From NCBI GenBank assembly GCA_021413775.1, contig JAIOPS010000030.1:1-40726 (forward strand): DNA of 40,726 nt, given 5' to 3'. Below the pieces are notes generated by a model, which ran no database searches, had not been told where the DNA came from, and saw nothing but the letters and a program-made list of their open reading frames with translations. Position numbers and translations under genes: made by a program. Positions 14,599 through 22,984 of this stretch are shown one piece after another (positions within the stretch are counted from its first letter, which is position 1; each line of letters starts with the position of its first letter). The DNA is from Candidatus Kaiserbacteria bacterium. Its GTDB lineage: Bacteria; Patescibacteriota; Minisyncoccia; Phycocordibacterales; UBA2100.

Positions 14599-15528
14599 AT
14601 GGCAAACGAAATAAAAGTCTTCGGACACAAGTCGCCCGATACTGATACGACATGCTGCGCAGTTCTCTGGGCGTGGTATTTGAATGAGCACACCACCATG
14701 AAGGCGGTACCGTATATGTTGGGAGAACCGAACAAGGAAACAGCGTTTGTTCTCGGCAGGTGGGGAGTACCCCAGCCGGCGCTCCTGGAGTCGGTCGGCA
14801 AAGACGACAGCGTGGCAATTGTTGATACGAACAACCCGCAGGAGCTTTTTGAAAACATAAACGAGACCACTATTGTCACCCTCATCGACCATCACAAACT
14901 TGTCGGAGGCCTCACGAGCGATTCTCCGATGACGGTCACCATCCGTCCTCTCGCTTCCACCGCGAGCGTTATCCATGACCTCATGGGGAGTGCTGCGGAT
15001 ACGCTGCCCGAACCGATGGCCGGGCTCATGCTCTCCTGCATTCTTTCGGATACGCTCGAATTCCGCTCGCCGACGACAACTCCTCACGACAAAATGATTG
15101 CGGAAAAATTGGCGAAGCAGCTCAGGCTCGACATGAGCGATTACGCGAACGAAATGTTTGCGGCGAAGTCCGACGTTTCCGATTATACGGACGCCGGGCT
15201 CCTGCATCTCGACAGCAAGAAATTCCAGGTAGGGGACAAGAACATCCGCATTTCGACGCTTGAGACGACCGCCCCGGAGACGGTCCTCGCGCGCAAAGCA
15301 GGGCTCGTTGCGGCGATACAGAAAATGGTCGCCGACGAGTCCGACACGGACGACATCCTTTTCTTTATCGTCGATATTCTGAAAGAAGAGGCGACAGTGT
15401 TTACGTACAACGAACTTACGAAGCAAATCATCTCAAAATCGTTCGAGGTTTCCGTCGAAGGCGACACCGTGGTGCTCCCGGGCGTCGTGTCCCGCAAAAA
15501 GCAGATTATCCCTGCGCTGAAAATTTAG
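14599..15528 (+). CDS. ppaC: Manganese-dependent inorganic pyrophosphatase (family II, DHH)
   Basis: A 309-residue family II pyrophosphatase. The metal-site motifs are FGHKSPDTDTTC (about residues 7-18), VAIVDTNN (about 71-78), LIDHHKL (about 97-103, the DHH box) and PLASTASVI (about 117-125). The C-terminal DHHA2 domain carries SRKKQIIPAL near its end, with the Arg-Lys-Lys typical for substrate binding. It hydrolyses pyrophosphate from biosynthesis, driving polymer synthesis. The start at 14599 (MANEIKVFGHKSPDTD) fits the family and the promoter; a TTG three codons earlier would precede the likely transcription start. There is no CBS insert. It is transcribed alone, convergent with nusA. Confidence 0.95.
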   Translation: MANEIKVFGHKSPDTDTTCCAVLWAWYLNEHTTMKAVPYMLGEPNKETAFVLGRWGVPQPALLESVGKDDSVAIVDTNNPQELFENINETTIVTLIDHHKLVGGLTSDSPMTVTIRPLASTASVIHDLMGSAADTLPEPMAGLMLSCILSDTLEFRSPTTTPHDKMIAEKLAKQLRLDMSDYANEMFAAKSDVSDYTDAGLLHLDSKKFQVGDKNIRISTLETTAPETVLARKAGLVAAIQKMVADESDTDDILFFIVDILKEEATVFTYNELTKQIISKSFEVSVEGDTVVLPGVVSRKKQIIPALKI

Positions 15529-15550
15529 AATCGAAGTGACATACAAAATA

Positions 15551-15578
15551 CGCAGGGCCGGCAATCGCCGGCCCTGCG
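15551..15578 (-). terminator. Terminator of nusA (convergent with ppaC)
   Basis: A perfect 12-bp stem, CGCAGGGCCGGC (15551-15562) / GCCGGCCCTGCG (15567-15578), has an AATC loop. The minus strand continues into TATTTTGTA, which favours termination of nusA. The plus side has no T-run. Confidence 0.8.
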
Positions 15579-15599
15579 GAAACTTCGATAGAGAGGCGC

Positions 15600-16940
15600 T
15601 TACTCGGCGTCTTTTTCCTTTGATTCGTCAGTTGCTTCCTGCTGTTCCTCGACTTTCTCATCAGCAATGTCACGGTCCTGAGCGATAGGGTCGATGTTTT
15701 CCTCGCCGGTATCGGCGGCTTCGTTGTCGTCGCCGGATTCCTTTTTCGTTTCTTCGAATGCGCTTTCTTTTTCGGAAATGTTTTCAAAGTCGGTCGGTGC
15801 GGTTTCCGGTGTGGCTGCACCGCTCTCCGCCGCGACTTGTTCGCCGCCCATGCTACGGATATCTATCTTCCAGCCGGTGAGGCGCGCTGCGAGGCGGACG
15901 TTTTGGCCGCCGCGGCCGATGGCGAGCGACTGCTGGTCTTCAGCGACGGAGACCACAGCACGATTTTCATCCTCGAAGAGTTCGATGTCGAGCACCTGTG
16001 CGGGTTTGAGCGCTTCTTTCACGAAGTCGCCGGCCTTCTCGGACCATTCGACGACGTCGATTTTTTCACCACCGAGTTCGGAGGTAACGACGGCGACGCG
16101 TACGCCGCGTTGGCCGACGAGTGCACCGACAGGGTCTACGTGTTCGTCTATAGAATGAACGGCGATTTTGGCCCGGGAACCAGGCTCGCGGACGATGCCC
16201 TTCACTTCCACGGTACCGGCTGCCATTTCAGGCACTTCCGTTTCGAAAAGCTTGGTCAAAAAGCGGGGGTGCGAACGGGAGAGACGGATGAATGTGCCGC
16301 GGACGCCTTCGTCTACACGCAAAAGGAGTGCGCGCACGCGTTCGCCCTGTCGGTAACGTTCGCCCGGAATCTGCTCGTCGTACGGCAAGATAGCGGTCGC
16401 ACGACCGAGGTCCACGTAGAGGTTGCCGCGCTCGAAGCGCTGCACGTGGCCGGTGACGATTTCACCTTCGCGCTCACCGTACTCCTCAATAATAGAGGCG
16501 CGCTCCGCTTCGCGGACTTTCTGCATGATGACCTGCTTGGCCGCTTGGGCTGCGATGCGTCCGAAATCCTCTCGCGTCTCGAGGGGGAACGAAATTTCTT
16601 CGTCGAGCTGCGAGTCTTTCTTGATGCGCTGTGCGTCGGCGAGCATGATGTGCTGCTCCGGATTGAAGCGCGAGCGGTGGTCTTCGTCGCTGAGTGGCTC
16701 TTCGTTTTCACCGCGGACGAGCGTCTCGTCGACGACAATCTTCGCCTGGCGGAATTCCATATCGCCCGTCTCGGGATTGAATGTCGCTCGGATTATCTGA
16801 CCGCGCTTGCCGTACTCGCGGCGGTATGCGGCGGCAAGGGCTGTCGCGAGGGCGTCAATCACGGAATCCCGTGAGATACCGCGCTCCTGCTGAAGCTCGT
16901 CGAGTGCTGAGTTGAGTGTTTTGAGGTCGAAAAGTGCCAT
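15600..16940 (-). CDS. nusA: Transcription termination/antitermination factor NusA
   Basis: A 446-residue protein. The N-terminal RNA-polymerase-binding domain (about residues 1-130) starts MALFDLKTLNSALDELQQERG. The S1 domain (about 145-215) has EGEIVTGHVQRFERGNLYVDLG. KH1 includes DPVGALVGQRGVRV (about 278-291). KH2 ends with LAIGRGGQNVRLAARLTGWKIDI (about 343-365, GRGGQN loop). The C-terminal ~75 residues are a highly acidic, probably disordered Glu/Asp tail rather than the helix-hairpin repeats seen in some bacteria. NusA modulates pausing, termination and antitermination. It stands alone instead of in a rimP-nusA-infB operon. Its start lies close behind a TACAAC box, with no Shine-Dalgarno. 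Confidence 0.95.
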   Translation of the reverse strand: MALFDLKTLNSALDELQQERGISRDSVIDALATALAAAYRREYGKRGQIIRATFNPETGDMEFRQAKIVVDETLVRGENEEPLSDEDHRSRFNPEQHIMLADAQRIKKDSQLDEEISFPLETREDFGRIAAQAAKQVIMQKVREAERASIIEEYGEREGEIVTGHVQRFERGNLYVDLGRATAILPYDEQIPGERYRQGERVRALLLRVDEGVRGTFIRLSRSHPRFLTKLFETEVPEMAAGTVEVKGIVREPGSRAKIAVHSIDEHVDPVGALVGQRGVRVAVVTSELGGEKIDVVEWSEKAGDFVKEALKPAQVLDIELFEDENRAVVSVAEDQQSLAIGRGGQNVRLAARLTGWKIDIRSMGGEQVAAESGAATPETAPTDFENISEKESAFEETKKESGDDNEAADTGEENIDPIAQDRDIADEKVEEQQEATDESKEKDAE

Positions 16941-17030
16941 ATGGATTGTGTTGTACTGCCTTTTAAAAAAACGGTCCCGCCAGAGGCGGAACTAATGGAT
17001 TGATTATAGGCTCGTCGGCCAAAAAGTCAA

Positions 17031-17060
17031 ATGTGCGCGGCTGACCCGGGCCGCGCACAT
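17031..17060 (-). terminator. Terminator downstream of the 104-aa gene
   Basis: ATGTGCGCGGC (17031-17041) / GCCGCGCACAT (17050-17060) with an 8-nt loop. On the minus strand TTGACTTTTTGG follows. It lies 22 nt past the stop of the gene at 17083-17397. Confidence 0.75.
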
Positions 17061-17082
17061 ACATGTCACCGAAATCGAGGCC

Positions 17083-17397
17083 TTACTGCGCGTAGGCTAT
17101 CGCGCCCTCGAGGCCCTTCTGTAGGGCGTCCCTGTCCTTGTCCGCGGCCCAGGTGTCGAGCGCCGCAAGGTCGTCGCGATTGAGACCGAGCGAGGAGAGC
17201 ACTTCTTTGGAAACCGAGATTTCGTTGCTTTCGCCGACTGCACAGTCGCTGTACTTGGAGTCCTTGAGCGCCTGCGAGATAAGGCCGCGGACCGAAACAG
17301 GACCGGGTACGGTGTTGTTCTTCAGGAGCGCCAACGCTCCACGGAGCGTCGCGGCTCGCCCTTTTGCGTCGAGAGCTTTGCTTCCGAATATACCCAT
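17083..17397 (-). CDS. Hypothetical 104-residue protein
   Basis: A small soluble protein with N-terminal MGIFGSKALDAKGRAATLRGALALLKNN, a middle segment VRGLISQALKDSKYSDCAVGESNEISVSKEVL and a C-terminal helix with DKDRDALQKGLEGAIAYAQ. No family is recognised. The start is firm: GGGAGG (rc of 17403-17408) lies 5 nt upstream. A 42-codon ORF with a perfect AAGGAGGT site begins 53 nt upstream and overlaps the first 76 nt in another frame, so translation may be coupled. It is divergent from pilB and ends in a good terminator. Confidence 0.65.
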   Translation of the reverse strand: MGIFGSKALDAKGRAATLRGALALLKNNTVPGPVSVRGLISQALKDSKYSDCAVGESNEISVSKEVLSSLGLNRDDLAALDTWAADKDRDALQKGLEGAIAYAQ

Positions 17398-17450
17398 CGA
17401 TTCCTCCCGTTGTGCGGAGTCTCCGTCACGGAGCTTCCTTCGAATGTCAT
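17322..17450 (-). CDS. Possible overlapping leader ORF (42 aa)
   Basis: ATG at 17450 is preceded by AAGGAGGT (rc of 17454-17461), the best Shine-Dalgarno in the window, 3 nt away. The 42-residue product (MTFEGSSVTETPHNGRN... to ...SVERWRS) is basic and has no recognisable domain. It overlaps the next gene by 76 nt in another frame. It may be a leader peptide that opens the downstream start for ribosomes rather than a protein with its own function. Confidence 0.35.
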   Translation of the reverse strand: MTFEGSSVTETPHNGRNRWVYSEAKLSTQKGEPRRSVERWRS

Positions 17451-17534
17451 AACACCTCCTTCTCCGGGAGTACAGGGGTCAGATATCATGCGGTGCGCGT
17501 GTGCACCATCGGCCGCCTGCATGATTTTGTAGGA

Positions 17535-17540
17535 TATAAT
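17535..17540 (+). promoter_or_regulatory. -10 box of the pilus operon
   Basis: A consensus TATAAT ends 9 nt before the pilB ATG at 17550. No clear -35 at 17 nt. There is no Shine-Dalgarno. Confidence 0.55.
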
Positions 17541-17549
17541 TACGAGCGT

Positions 17550-19286
17550 ATGTATATCTCCGATACACATCTGAAATCATTTCTCGCGGATGCGGGGCTC
17601 GTGTCGCAGAAAGATTTCGACGCCGCCGAGGCGGAGGCGAAAGAATCAAAGCAGCCCGTCGGAGATATTCTCATCGCGAAAAATGCCATCGGCGAAGACG
17701 AGTTGCGCCGCACGTATGCGTACATTCTCGGTATTCCGTTCGTCTCGCTTGCCGGCACGACCATCAAATACGAAACGCTCTCTCTTATTCCGGAGCCCGT
17801 TGCCCGGCGTAACAACATCATCGCGTACAACCACCGCGGAGATGAATTGGAAGTCGCTATGCTCGATACGGATGACCTCGCGGCGATTGATTTCATCAAG
17901 AAAAAGACGCACCTCAAGGTCATGCCGCGCCTCACCGATGCTGCGTCCGTAAAACTTGCCCTCAAACAGTATCAGCAAGGTCTGAAAGATAATCTCGGCG
18001 ATGTCATCGAACGTGAAACGGCAGCGCTTGAGAAGACAGTGGTGGAAGGTGAGAAGGAATTGCGGGAAGTGGCAGAAGGTGTGCCCGCCGTACGCATCGT
18101 GGATACGCTGCTTCGTCACGCCAATGCACAGGGAGCATCAGACATTCACATCGAGCCGCTCGAGGATTCACTCCTCATCCGATACCGTATAGACGGTATC
18201 TTGCACGATGCGATGGAGCTGCCGAAGCACGCCGCCGCCGCGATTACGGCGCGCATCAAAGTGCTCGCCAACATGCGCCTCGATGAGCATCGGTTGCCGC
18301 AGGACGGCCGGTTTGGTACCGAAAGCGGCGGAGAGCGGGTGTCATTCCGTGTCTCTATTCTGCCCACGTACTTCGGCGAGAAGATCGTGATGCGTCTTTT
18401 GCGCGACTCGATTTCGGGATTTACGCTCGAGAGCATCGGATTTCACGGCGCCGGGCTCGAGCGGATGCACGATGCGATGAAGAAAACGACGGGCATGGTG
18501 CTCACGACGGGTCCGACGGGTGCCGGCAAGTCTACGACTCTGTACACGCTGCTCGACATCATCAACACACCCGATTTGAATATCTCAACGGTGGAAGACC
18601 CGATTGAATACCAGATGCCGCGCGTGAACCAGACGCAGGTGCGGCCGGAGATAGGATTTACATTTGCGAACGGCCTCCGTACTCTCGTGCGCCAGGACCC
18701 GGATGTCATCATGGTCGGCGAAATCCGCGACAAAGAAACAGCTTCTCTCGCCATCAATGCTTCGCTCACCGGCCACCTGGTGCTCTCGACTCTGCACACG
18801 AACTCGGCTGCGGGCGCCGTCGCGCGCCTTCTCGATATGGGCATCGAGCCGTTCCTCCTTGTCTCTACGCTCCGCGTCATCATCGGCCAACGCCTCGTGC
18901 GCCGGCTTACTGCTGACCGCGAGAAATACGAGCTCTCACGCGACGAACAGGCGCAGCTCGAAAATGTCGTCGATGCGGGCCAGGTCCTGAAGGCTCTCAA
19001 AGAGGAAAAAGCCGTACAAAAAGATGCCACGTGGAAAAACATTCCTTTCTACAAACCGAAAGAGAACGGTCAGACGCCGTCAGGTTATTCGGGTCGGATG
19101 GGCATCTACGAAGTGCTTCCCGTCACGTCGACAATCAAAGAGCTCATCCTCGCAGGTGCTACAGGTGACAAAATAGAGGAACAGGCACGCAAAGAGGGCA
19201 TGCTCACGATGTCCGAGGACGGCATATTTAAGGCGGCGCAGGGAGTGACAACCATAGAAGAAGTTCTTCGTGTCATCACGGAATAA
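17550..19286 (+). CDS. pilB: Type IV pilus assembly ATPase PilB
   Basis: A 578-residue GspE/PilB ATPase that powers pilus extension from the cytoplasmic side. The N-terminal MshEN-type domain (about 1-150) contains DAGLVSQKDF and LGIPFVSL. The motor domain has the ASDIHIEP box (about 195), Walker A GPTGAGKST (321-329), the Asp-box Glu in STVEDPIEYQ (about 350), Walker B VIMVGEIRD (about 387-395) and the His box LTGHLVLSTLHTN. After QRLVRRL, where most PilB proteins carry a four-Cys zinc motif, there is TADREKYELS with no Cys at all. An in-frame extension upstream of 17550 is rejected, because the protein starts naturally here behind a TATAAT box. It heads the operon pilB-pilC-pilins. Confidence 0.95.
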   Translation: MYISDTHLKSFLADAGLVSQKDFDAAEAEAKESKQPVGDILIAKNAIGEDELRRTYAYILGIPFVSLAGTTIKYETLSLIPEPVARRNNIIAYNHRGDELEVAMLDTDDLAAIDFIKKKTHLKVMPRLTDAASVKLALKQYQQGLKDNLGDVIERETAALEKTVVEGEKELREVAEGVPAVRIVDTLLRHANAQGASDIHIEPLEDSLLIRYRIDGILHDAMELPKHAAAAITARIKVLANMRLDEHRLPQDGRFGTESGGERVSFRVSILPTYFGEKIVMRLLRDSISGFTLESIGFHGAGLERMHDAMKKTTGMVLTTGPTGAGKSTTLYTLLDIINTPDLNISTVEDPIEYQMPRVNQTQVRPEIGFTFANGLRTLVRQDPDVIMVGEIRDKETASLAINASLTGHLVLSTLHTNSAAGAVARLLDMGIEPFLLVSTLRVIIGQRLVRRLTADREKYELSRDEQAQLENVVDAGQVLKALKEEKAVQKDATWKNIPFYKPKENGQTPSGYSGRMGIYEVLPVTSTIKELILAGATGDKIEEQARKEGMLTMSEDGIFKAAQGVTTIEEVLRVITE

Positions 19287-19320
19287 GGTTCTTTCAAACC
19301 TTTTTGCGTCGTCACTCGGA

Positions 19321-19346
19321 CAAAATGAGAATGAATTCTCATTTTG
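19321..19346. other. Perfect hairpin between pilB and pilC
   Basis: CAAAATGAGAA (19321-19331) / TTCTCATTTTG (19336-19346) with a TGAA loop, 34 nt after pilB. The AT-rich stem base could terminate part of the transcripts or stabilise the pilB 3' end. A new -10 box (TATACT, 19418-19423) precedes pilC. Confidence 0.6.
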
Positions 19347-19431
19347 AATCCTCATTAGCCGCAATAGGCGCTCCACATAATTTTGTTTTTGCGCGTCGTC
19401 GGGCGCGCTTCGTCGTCTATACTTATCGGTG

Positions 19432-20649
19432 ATGGCGTTCTTCAACTACACGGCCGAAAAAAGCGACGGCGAAGTCTACAAAGGTGTTGCGGAAGTGCAG
19501 GACCGTTTTGAACTCTACAGTCTCGTGCGACGTGAGGGAGGAAAGATAATTTCCGTCGAAGAAGACGCGGGGCACAATTACTGGAGCATTCACTACTGGA
19601 ACGCAAAATTCTCTTCCATTAAGGAGTACGACAAAATTCTTTTCTGCCGCAACCTCGGAGCGATGCTTTCAGCCGGACTTTCCCTCGCGCGTGCGCTCTC
19701 CGTTCTCGAGCGCCAAACAAAAAATCCCCGGCTTTCCTCTACGATTTCACAAATAGCGTCCGATGTACGACGCGGCGACACGTTGCACGTGTCCTTGGGG
19801 AAATTCCCGAAGGTATTTTCGCGCCTCATGATTGCAATGGTCCGTGCGGGCGAGGAAGGAGGCGACTTACCGGCGGCGCTTTCCGTGACGTCCGACCAAA
19901 TGGAGCGCATGTACGAGCTCAAAAAGAAGATACGTGGCGCGATGCTCTACCCGTGCATCATTCTCGTCGCGATATTCGGCATCGGTGTTGTCATGATGAT
20001 TGCGGTCGTGCCCACGCTCGCCAATACGTTTGCCGAGATGAATGCGACCCTGCCGACTTCGACCCGGATTGTGATAGGAATTTCGAATTTTCTTGTGCAA
20101 TACACCGTGCTGGCGCTCGTCGGCATTATCGGCGTTGTGTTTGCGGTCATTGCGATGATGAAAACAAAAGCCGGCCGTCGCGCGGGCGATTGGCTCTTCC
20201 TGCACCTGCCGTCAATCGGGGAAATGGTGAAGGAAGTAAATGCGGCGCGTACATCTCGAACGCTCGCCTCGCTCTCGGCCTCCGGCGTGGACATTCTGAC
20301 CTCTCTCGAAATCACGCGTGAAGTTGTACAGAATTCTTTTTTTCAGGCGGTTCTTGCGGAGGCACAGGCCGACGTAAGTTCCGGCCAGCCGCTCTCCGCA
20401 ACTTTCACCAGGCATGAAAAATTGTATCCGCCGTTTGTCGGGGAGATGATGGCGGTAGGTGAAGAGACGGGCTCGACCGCCGACATGTTGAAGCGTCTGG
20501 CCTCGTACTACGAAGAAGAGGTAGACAGAAAAACAAAAGACATGTCGACCATTATCGAACCGTTCCTCATGGTCTTTATCGGAGGTGCGGTAGGTTTCTT
20601 CGCTGTTTCCATGATTACGCCTATCTACCAGCTTTCGGAGCACATTTAA
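19432..20649 (+). CDS. pilC: Type IV pilus inner-membrane platform protein PilC
   Basis: A 405-residue PilC/GspF protein that anchors the assembly ATPase and guides pilins into the fibre. It begins MAFFNYTAEKSDGEVYKG, as expected. Two repeated cytoplasmic helical domains (about 60-180 and 265-375) share the motif LGAMLSAGLSLARAL...LERQTKNP, matched by TLASLSASGVDILTSLEI...VVQN. Three membrane segments are visible: about 168-190 (CIILVAIFGIGVVMMIAVVPTL), 215-240 and 375-400. The start at 19432 follows TATACT by 8 nt; a GTG one codon earlier is not preferred. The next gene starts 6 nt after its stop. Confidence 0.93.
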   Translation: MAFFNYTAEKSDGEVYKGVAEVQDRFELYSLVRREGGKIISVEEDAGHNYWSIHYWNAKFSSIKEYDKILFCRNLGAMLSAGLSLARALSVLERQTKNPRLSSTISQIASDVRRGDTLHVSLGKFPKVFSRLMIAMVRAGEEGGDLPAALSVTSDQMERMYELKKKIRGAMLYPCIILVAIFGIGVVMMIAVVPTLANTFAEMNATLPTSTRIVIGISNFLVQYTVLALVGIIGVVFAVIAMMKTKAGRRAGDWLFLHLPSIGEMVKEVNAARTSRTLASLSASGVDILTSLEITREVVQNSFFQAVLAEAQADVSSGQPLSATFTRHEKLYPPFVGEMMAVGEETGSTADMLKRLASYYEEEVDRKTKDMSTIIEPFLMVFIGGAVGFFAVSMITPIYQLSEHI

Positions 20650-20655
20650 TACACT

Positions 20656-22377
20656 ATGGTGCGCCCCTCGTCAGCAGGCGTGACACTCATCGACACGGTT
20701 GTCGGGACGGCGCTTATGCTGCTCATTTTCATGGGCGTTGCCGCAGCGTTCCAGCTTTCGATTGATGTTGTCACCTCCAACAAGGCGCGCGCAGGGGCGA
20801 TCGCGCTCCTCAATGAGCGCATGGAGTACATTCACAGTCTCACCTACAGTGCTATCGGTACTTCGGGCGGCATCCCCTCGGGGGCACTCGCGCAGAATGA
20901 AACCGTCATGCTCAATGGCGTTACGTACAATCGGCGAACCCTCATCGTGTACTACGACGATTCGAAGGACGGCTCCGGCGGCGGCGATGCCAACACCATT
21001 CAGGCGGATTCCAAAGTCTTCAAAGTGGACGTGTCGTGGACCTCGCGAACCGGTACCCGCCACATCACCGCGTCTGCCCGCGTCGCGCCGCTCACCGGAC
21101 TTGAGTCTGCGGTTTCCGGCGGTACACTCACAATCAATGCCGTTGATTCTCTCGGTGCTCCGATTTCGAGTGCGCAGGTAACAGTGGTCAATGCCGGTAC
21201 ATCGGTAAACCTCATAACGTATACGAATGCGAGCGGTACGATACAGTTCGTAGGCACTCCCGCCAGCGCCGGGTATCAAATCAGCGTCACGAAATCAGGA
21301 TATTCCACGGCGCAGACGTATTCCGCCACGGCACAGAATACGAGCCCGAACCCCGGTCATCTCACGGTCACGAACAATGTGACGACATCGGCGACGTTTG
21401 CCGTCGACGTGTTGGGTAACAAAACAGTCCGTACATGGACGCCTGTGCAGACGGGAACGACCACCGATACATATGCGGACAGTTCAAAGATAGCCACCTC
21501 ATCAAATGTATCGGTTGCGTCCGGTGTCGCGGCTATATCTGCGCCTGCGCCGTATGGTACGGGACTTCTTCAGTCTACGGCTGTTGCGCCTTCGTATCTG
21601 TACGGTTGGAAGTTGCTCACGTGGACCGATTCAAAACCCGCCGGGACCTCCATCGTCTACCGGGTCTATGATTTCGGAGGCTCAGCGCTCATCCCCGACA
21701 GTCAATTGCCGGGCAATGCGGCGGGCTTCACAGCATCACCCGTCAACCTCTCCGGGATTTCAACATCAACCTATACAGGTCTGAGAATCGGCGCGACGCT
21801 GACCGGTTCGGCATCGGCGACGCCCTCCATCGACACGTGGAGTCTCGGATATGATTACGGACCGATTCCGCTCCCGAACATCGCGTTTACGCTCACAGGC
21901 TCGAAGACAATCGGCTCCGGTCCGTCCGGGACGGTCTACAAGTACAGTCAATCGCTCAATACCGGGGCAGGCGCGTCGCTCTATATTCCGAACATTGAAT
22001 GGGATACCTACACTATCGCCGTTGCGTCGAGTACGGGCTACGATATTTCGAAATCCTGTAATCCGCAGCCGGAAACCCTTTCTCCGGGTAGTAGTGTGAC
22101 GACCGACCTGTATCTTTCCGCTCACACTGCAAGTTCGCTGCTCGTTGATGTGCGGTCCGCGGCGACGGGAGCGCTCTTGCCGAACGCCTCCGTGCAGCTT
22201 ACGAAGACCGGCTACAATGCAACCGTCTCGACCGGTTCATGCGGACAGGCGTTCTTCAGCGGGCTCACGAATGCCACGTACACCATCGTCGTTTCTCTTG
22301 CGGGGTATACGACATACACGGGGACGAATGCGGCGGTCGTAAACGGAACGACGAAGTATTCCGTATCACTCAATTAA
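20656..22377 (+). CDS. Large pilin-like protein with carboxypeptidase-regulatory-like repeats
   Basis: A 573-residue protein with a type IV prepilin N-terminus: SSAGVTLIDTVVGTALMLLIFMGVAAAF, in which cleavage is expected after Gly with Asp in place of the usual Glu5. Two segments look like CarboxypepD_reg / PEGA-type beta-sandwiches: about 155-205 (TLTINAVDSLGAPISSAQVTVVN...) and the C-terminal ~80 residues (LLVDVRSAATGALLPNASVQLTKTGYNATV...). Between them is a beta-rich Ser/Thr region. Pilins are usually 120-200 residues, so this is likely a minor pilin carrying an extended tip or adhesive ectodomain. The start is 6 nt after pilC with no Shine-Dalgarno. Confidence 0.8.
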   Translation: MVRPSSAGVTLIDTVVGTALMLLIFMGVAAAFQLSIDVVTSNKARAGAIALLNERMEYIHSLTYSAIGTSGGIPSGALAQNETVMLNGVTYNRRTLIVYYDDSKDGSGGGDANTIQADSKVFKVDVSWTSRTGTRHITASARVAPLTGLESAVSGGTLTINAVDSLGAPISSAQVTVVNAGTSVNLITYTNASGTIQFVGTPASAGYQISVTKSGYSTAQTYSATAQNTSPNPGHLTVTNNVTTSATFAVDVLGNKTVRTWTPVQTGTTTDTYADSSKIATSSNVSVASGVAAISAPAPYGTGLLQSTAVAPSYLYGWKLLTWTDSKPAGTSIVYRVYDFGGSALIPDSQLPGNAAGFTASPVNLSGISTSTYTGLRIGATLTGSASATPSIDTWSLGYDYGPIPLPNIAFTLTGSKTIGSGPSGTVYKYSQSLNTGAGASLYIPNIEWDTYTIAVASSTGYDISKSCNPQPETLSPGSSVTTDLYLSAHTASSLLVDVRSAATGALLPNASVQLTKTGYNATVSTGSCGQAFFSGLTNATYTIVVSLAGYTTYTGTNAAVVNGTTKYSVSLN

Positions 22378-22378
22378 T

Positions 22379-22984
22379 ATGGCAAAGATTTCAGTACACC
22401 GAAGCCGGGGAATGACGCTCATCGAAGCCGTGATATGGATTTCCATGTTTACGGTCGCGATGTCCGCGATTGTCACGAGTGTCATTTACTTCTACCGCTC
22501 GAGCAACTTCGCGATTCAAGAAGCGAGCGCCATTTCTGCGGCACAGCACGGGATGGACCTCATGGTGCGCACGATTCGGGAAGCCTCGTACGCATCCGAC
22601 GGCGCGTATCCCGTGGCGGCTATCGCGACTTCAAGCTTCACATTTTATGCCGATGTCGATTCGGACTCCGCAATCGAGCGCGTGCACTACTACCTGAACA
22701 ATAAGTCGCTCATCAAGGGTGTTGCTGACCCGACAGGCGACCCGCCGACGTACCCCGTGGCGGAAGCAACCACGTCGATATCCGAGAGCATGCGCAACTT
22801 TGACGAAAATGTCGCGCTCTTTACTTACTACAATAAGACCGGCGGACTCATAACGGACTACACAAAAAGAGGGGATGTCCGCTTTGTCACACTTAACGTT
22901 ATTGTGGATATCGACCCGAATCGTACGCCGACAACGACCTCACTGCGCTCTTCTGCAGCGCTCCGAAACCTTTCGGGTCAATAA
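22379..22984 (+). CDS. Minor pilin (PilW/GspJ-like)
   Basis: A 201-residue protein. The prepilin signature is RSRGMTLIEAVIWISMFTVAMSAIVTSVIYFY: a basic leader, cleavage after Gly, Glu at mature position 5, and a long hydrophobic helix. The remainder contains a helix with SAAQHGMDLMVRTIREASYA and strands with SSFTFYADVDSDSAIERVHYYL, which matches the layout of PilW/GspJ minor pilins that prime assembly at the fibre tip. The gene begins 1 nt after the previous stop and its stop overlaps the next ATG, so translation is probably coupled. Confidence 0.85.
   Translation: MAKISVHRSRGMTLIEAVIWISMFTVAMSAIVTSVIYFYRSSNFAIQEASAISAAQHGMDLMVRTIREASYASDGAYPVAAIATSSFTFYADVDSDSAIERVHYYLNNKSLIKGVADPTGDPPTYPVAEATTSISESMRNFDENVALFTYYNKTGGLITDYTKRGDVRFVTLNVIVDIDPNRTPTTTSLRSSAALRNLSGQ

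Noticed and set aside
14245..15426. The trigger factor reading frame stays open far upstream (to 15426), suggesting a 760-aa fusion
   Set aside because: The upstream part is antisense to ppaC, shows no similarity, and a promoter sits directly before the trigger factor ATG at 14244.
15837..16874. 345-codon open frame on the plus strand
   Set aside because: It is the complement of nusA, whose domains are unmistakable; the open frame follows from GC-rich codon use.
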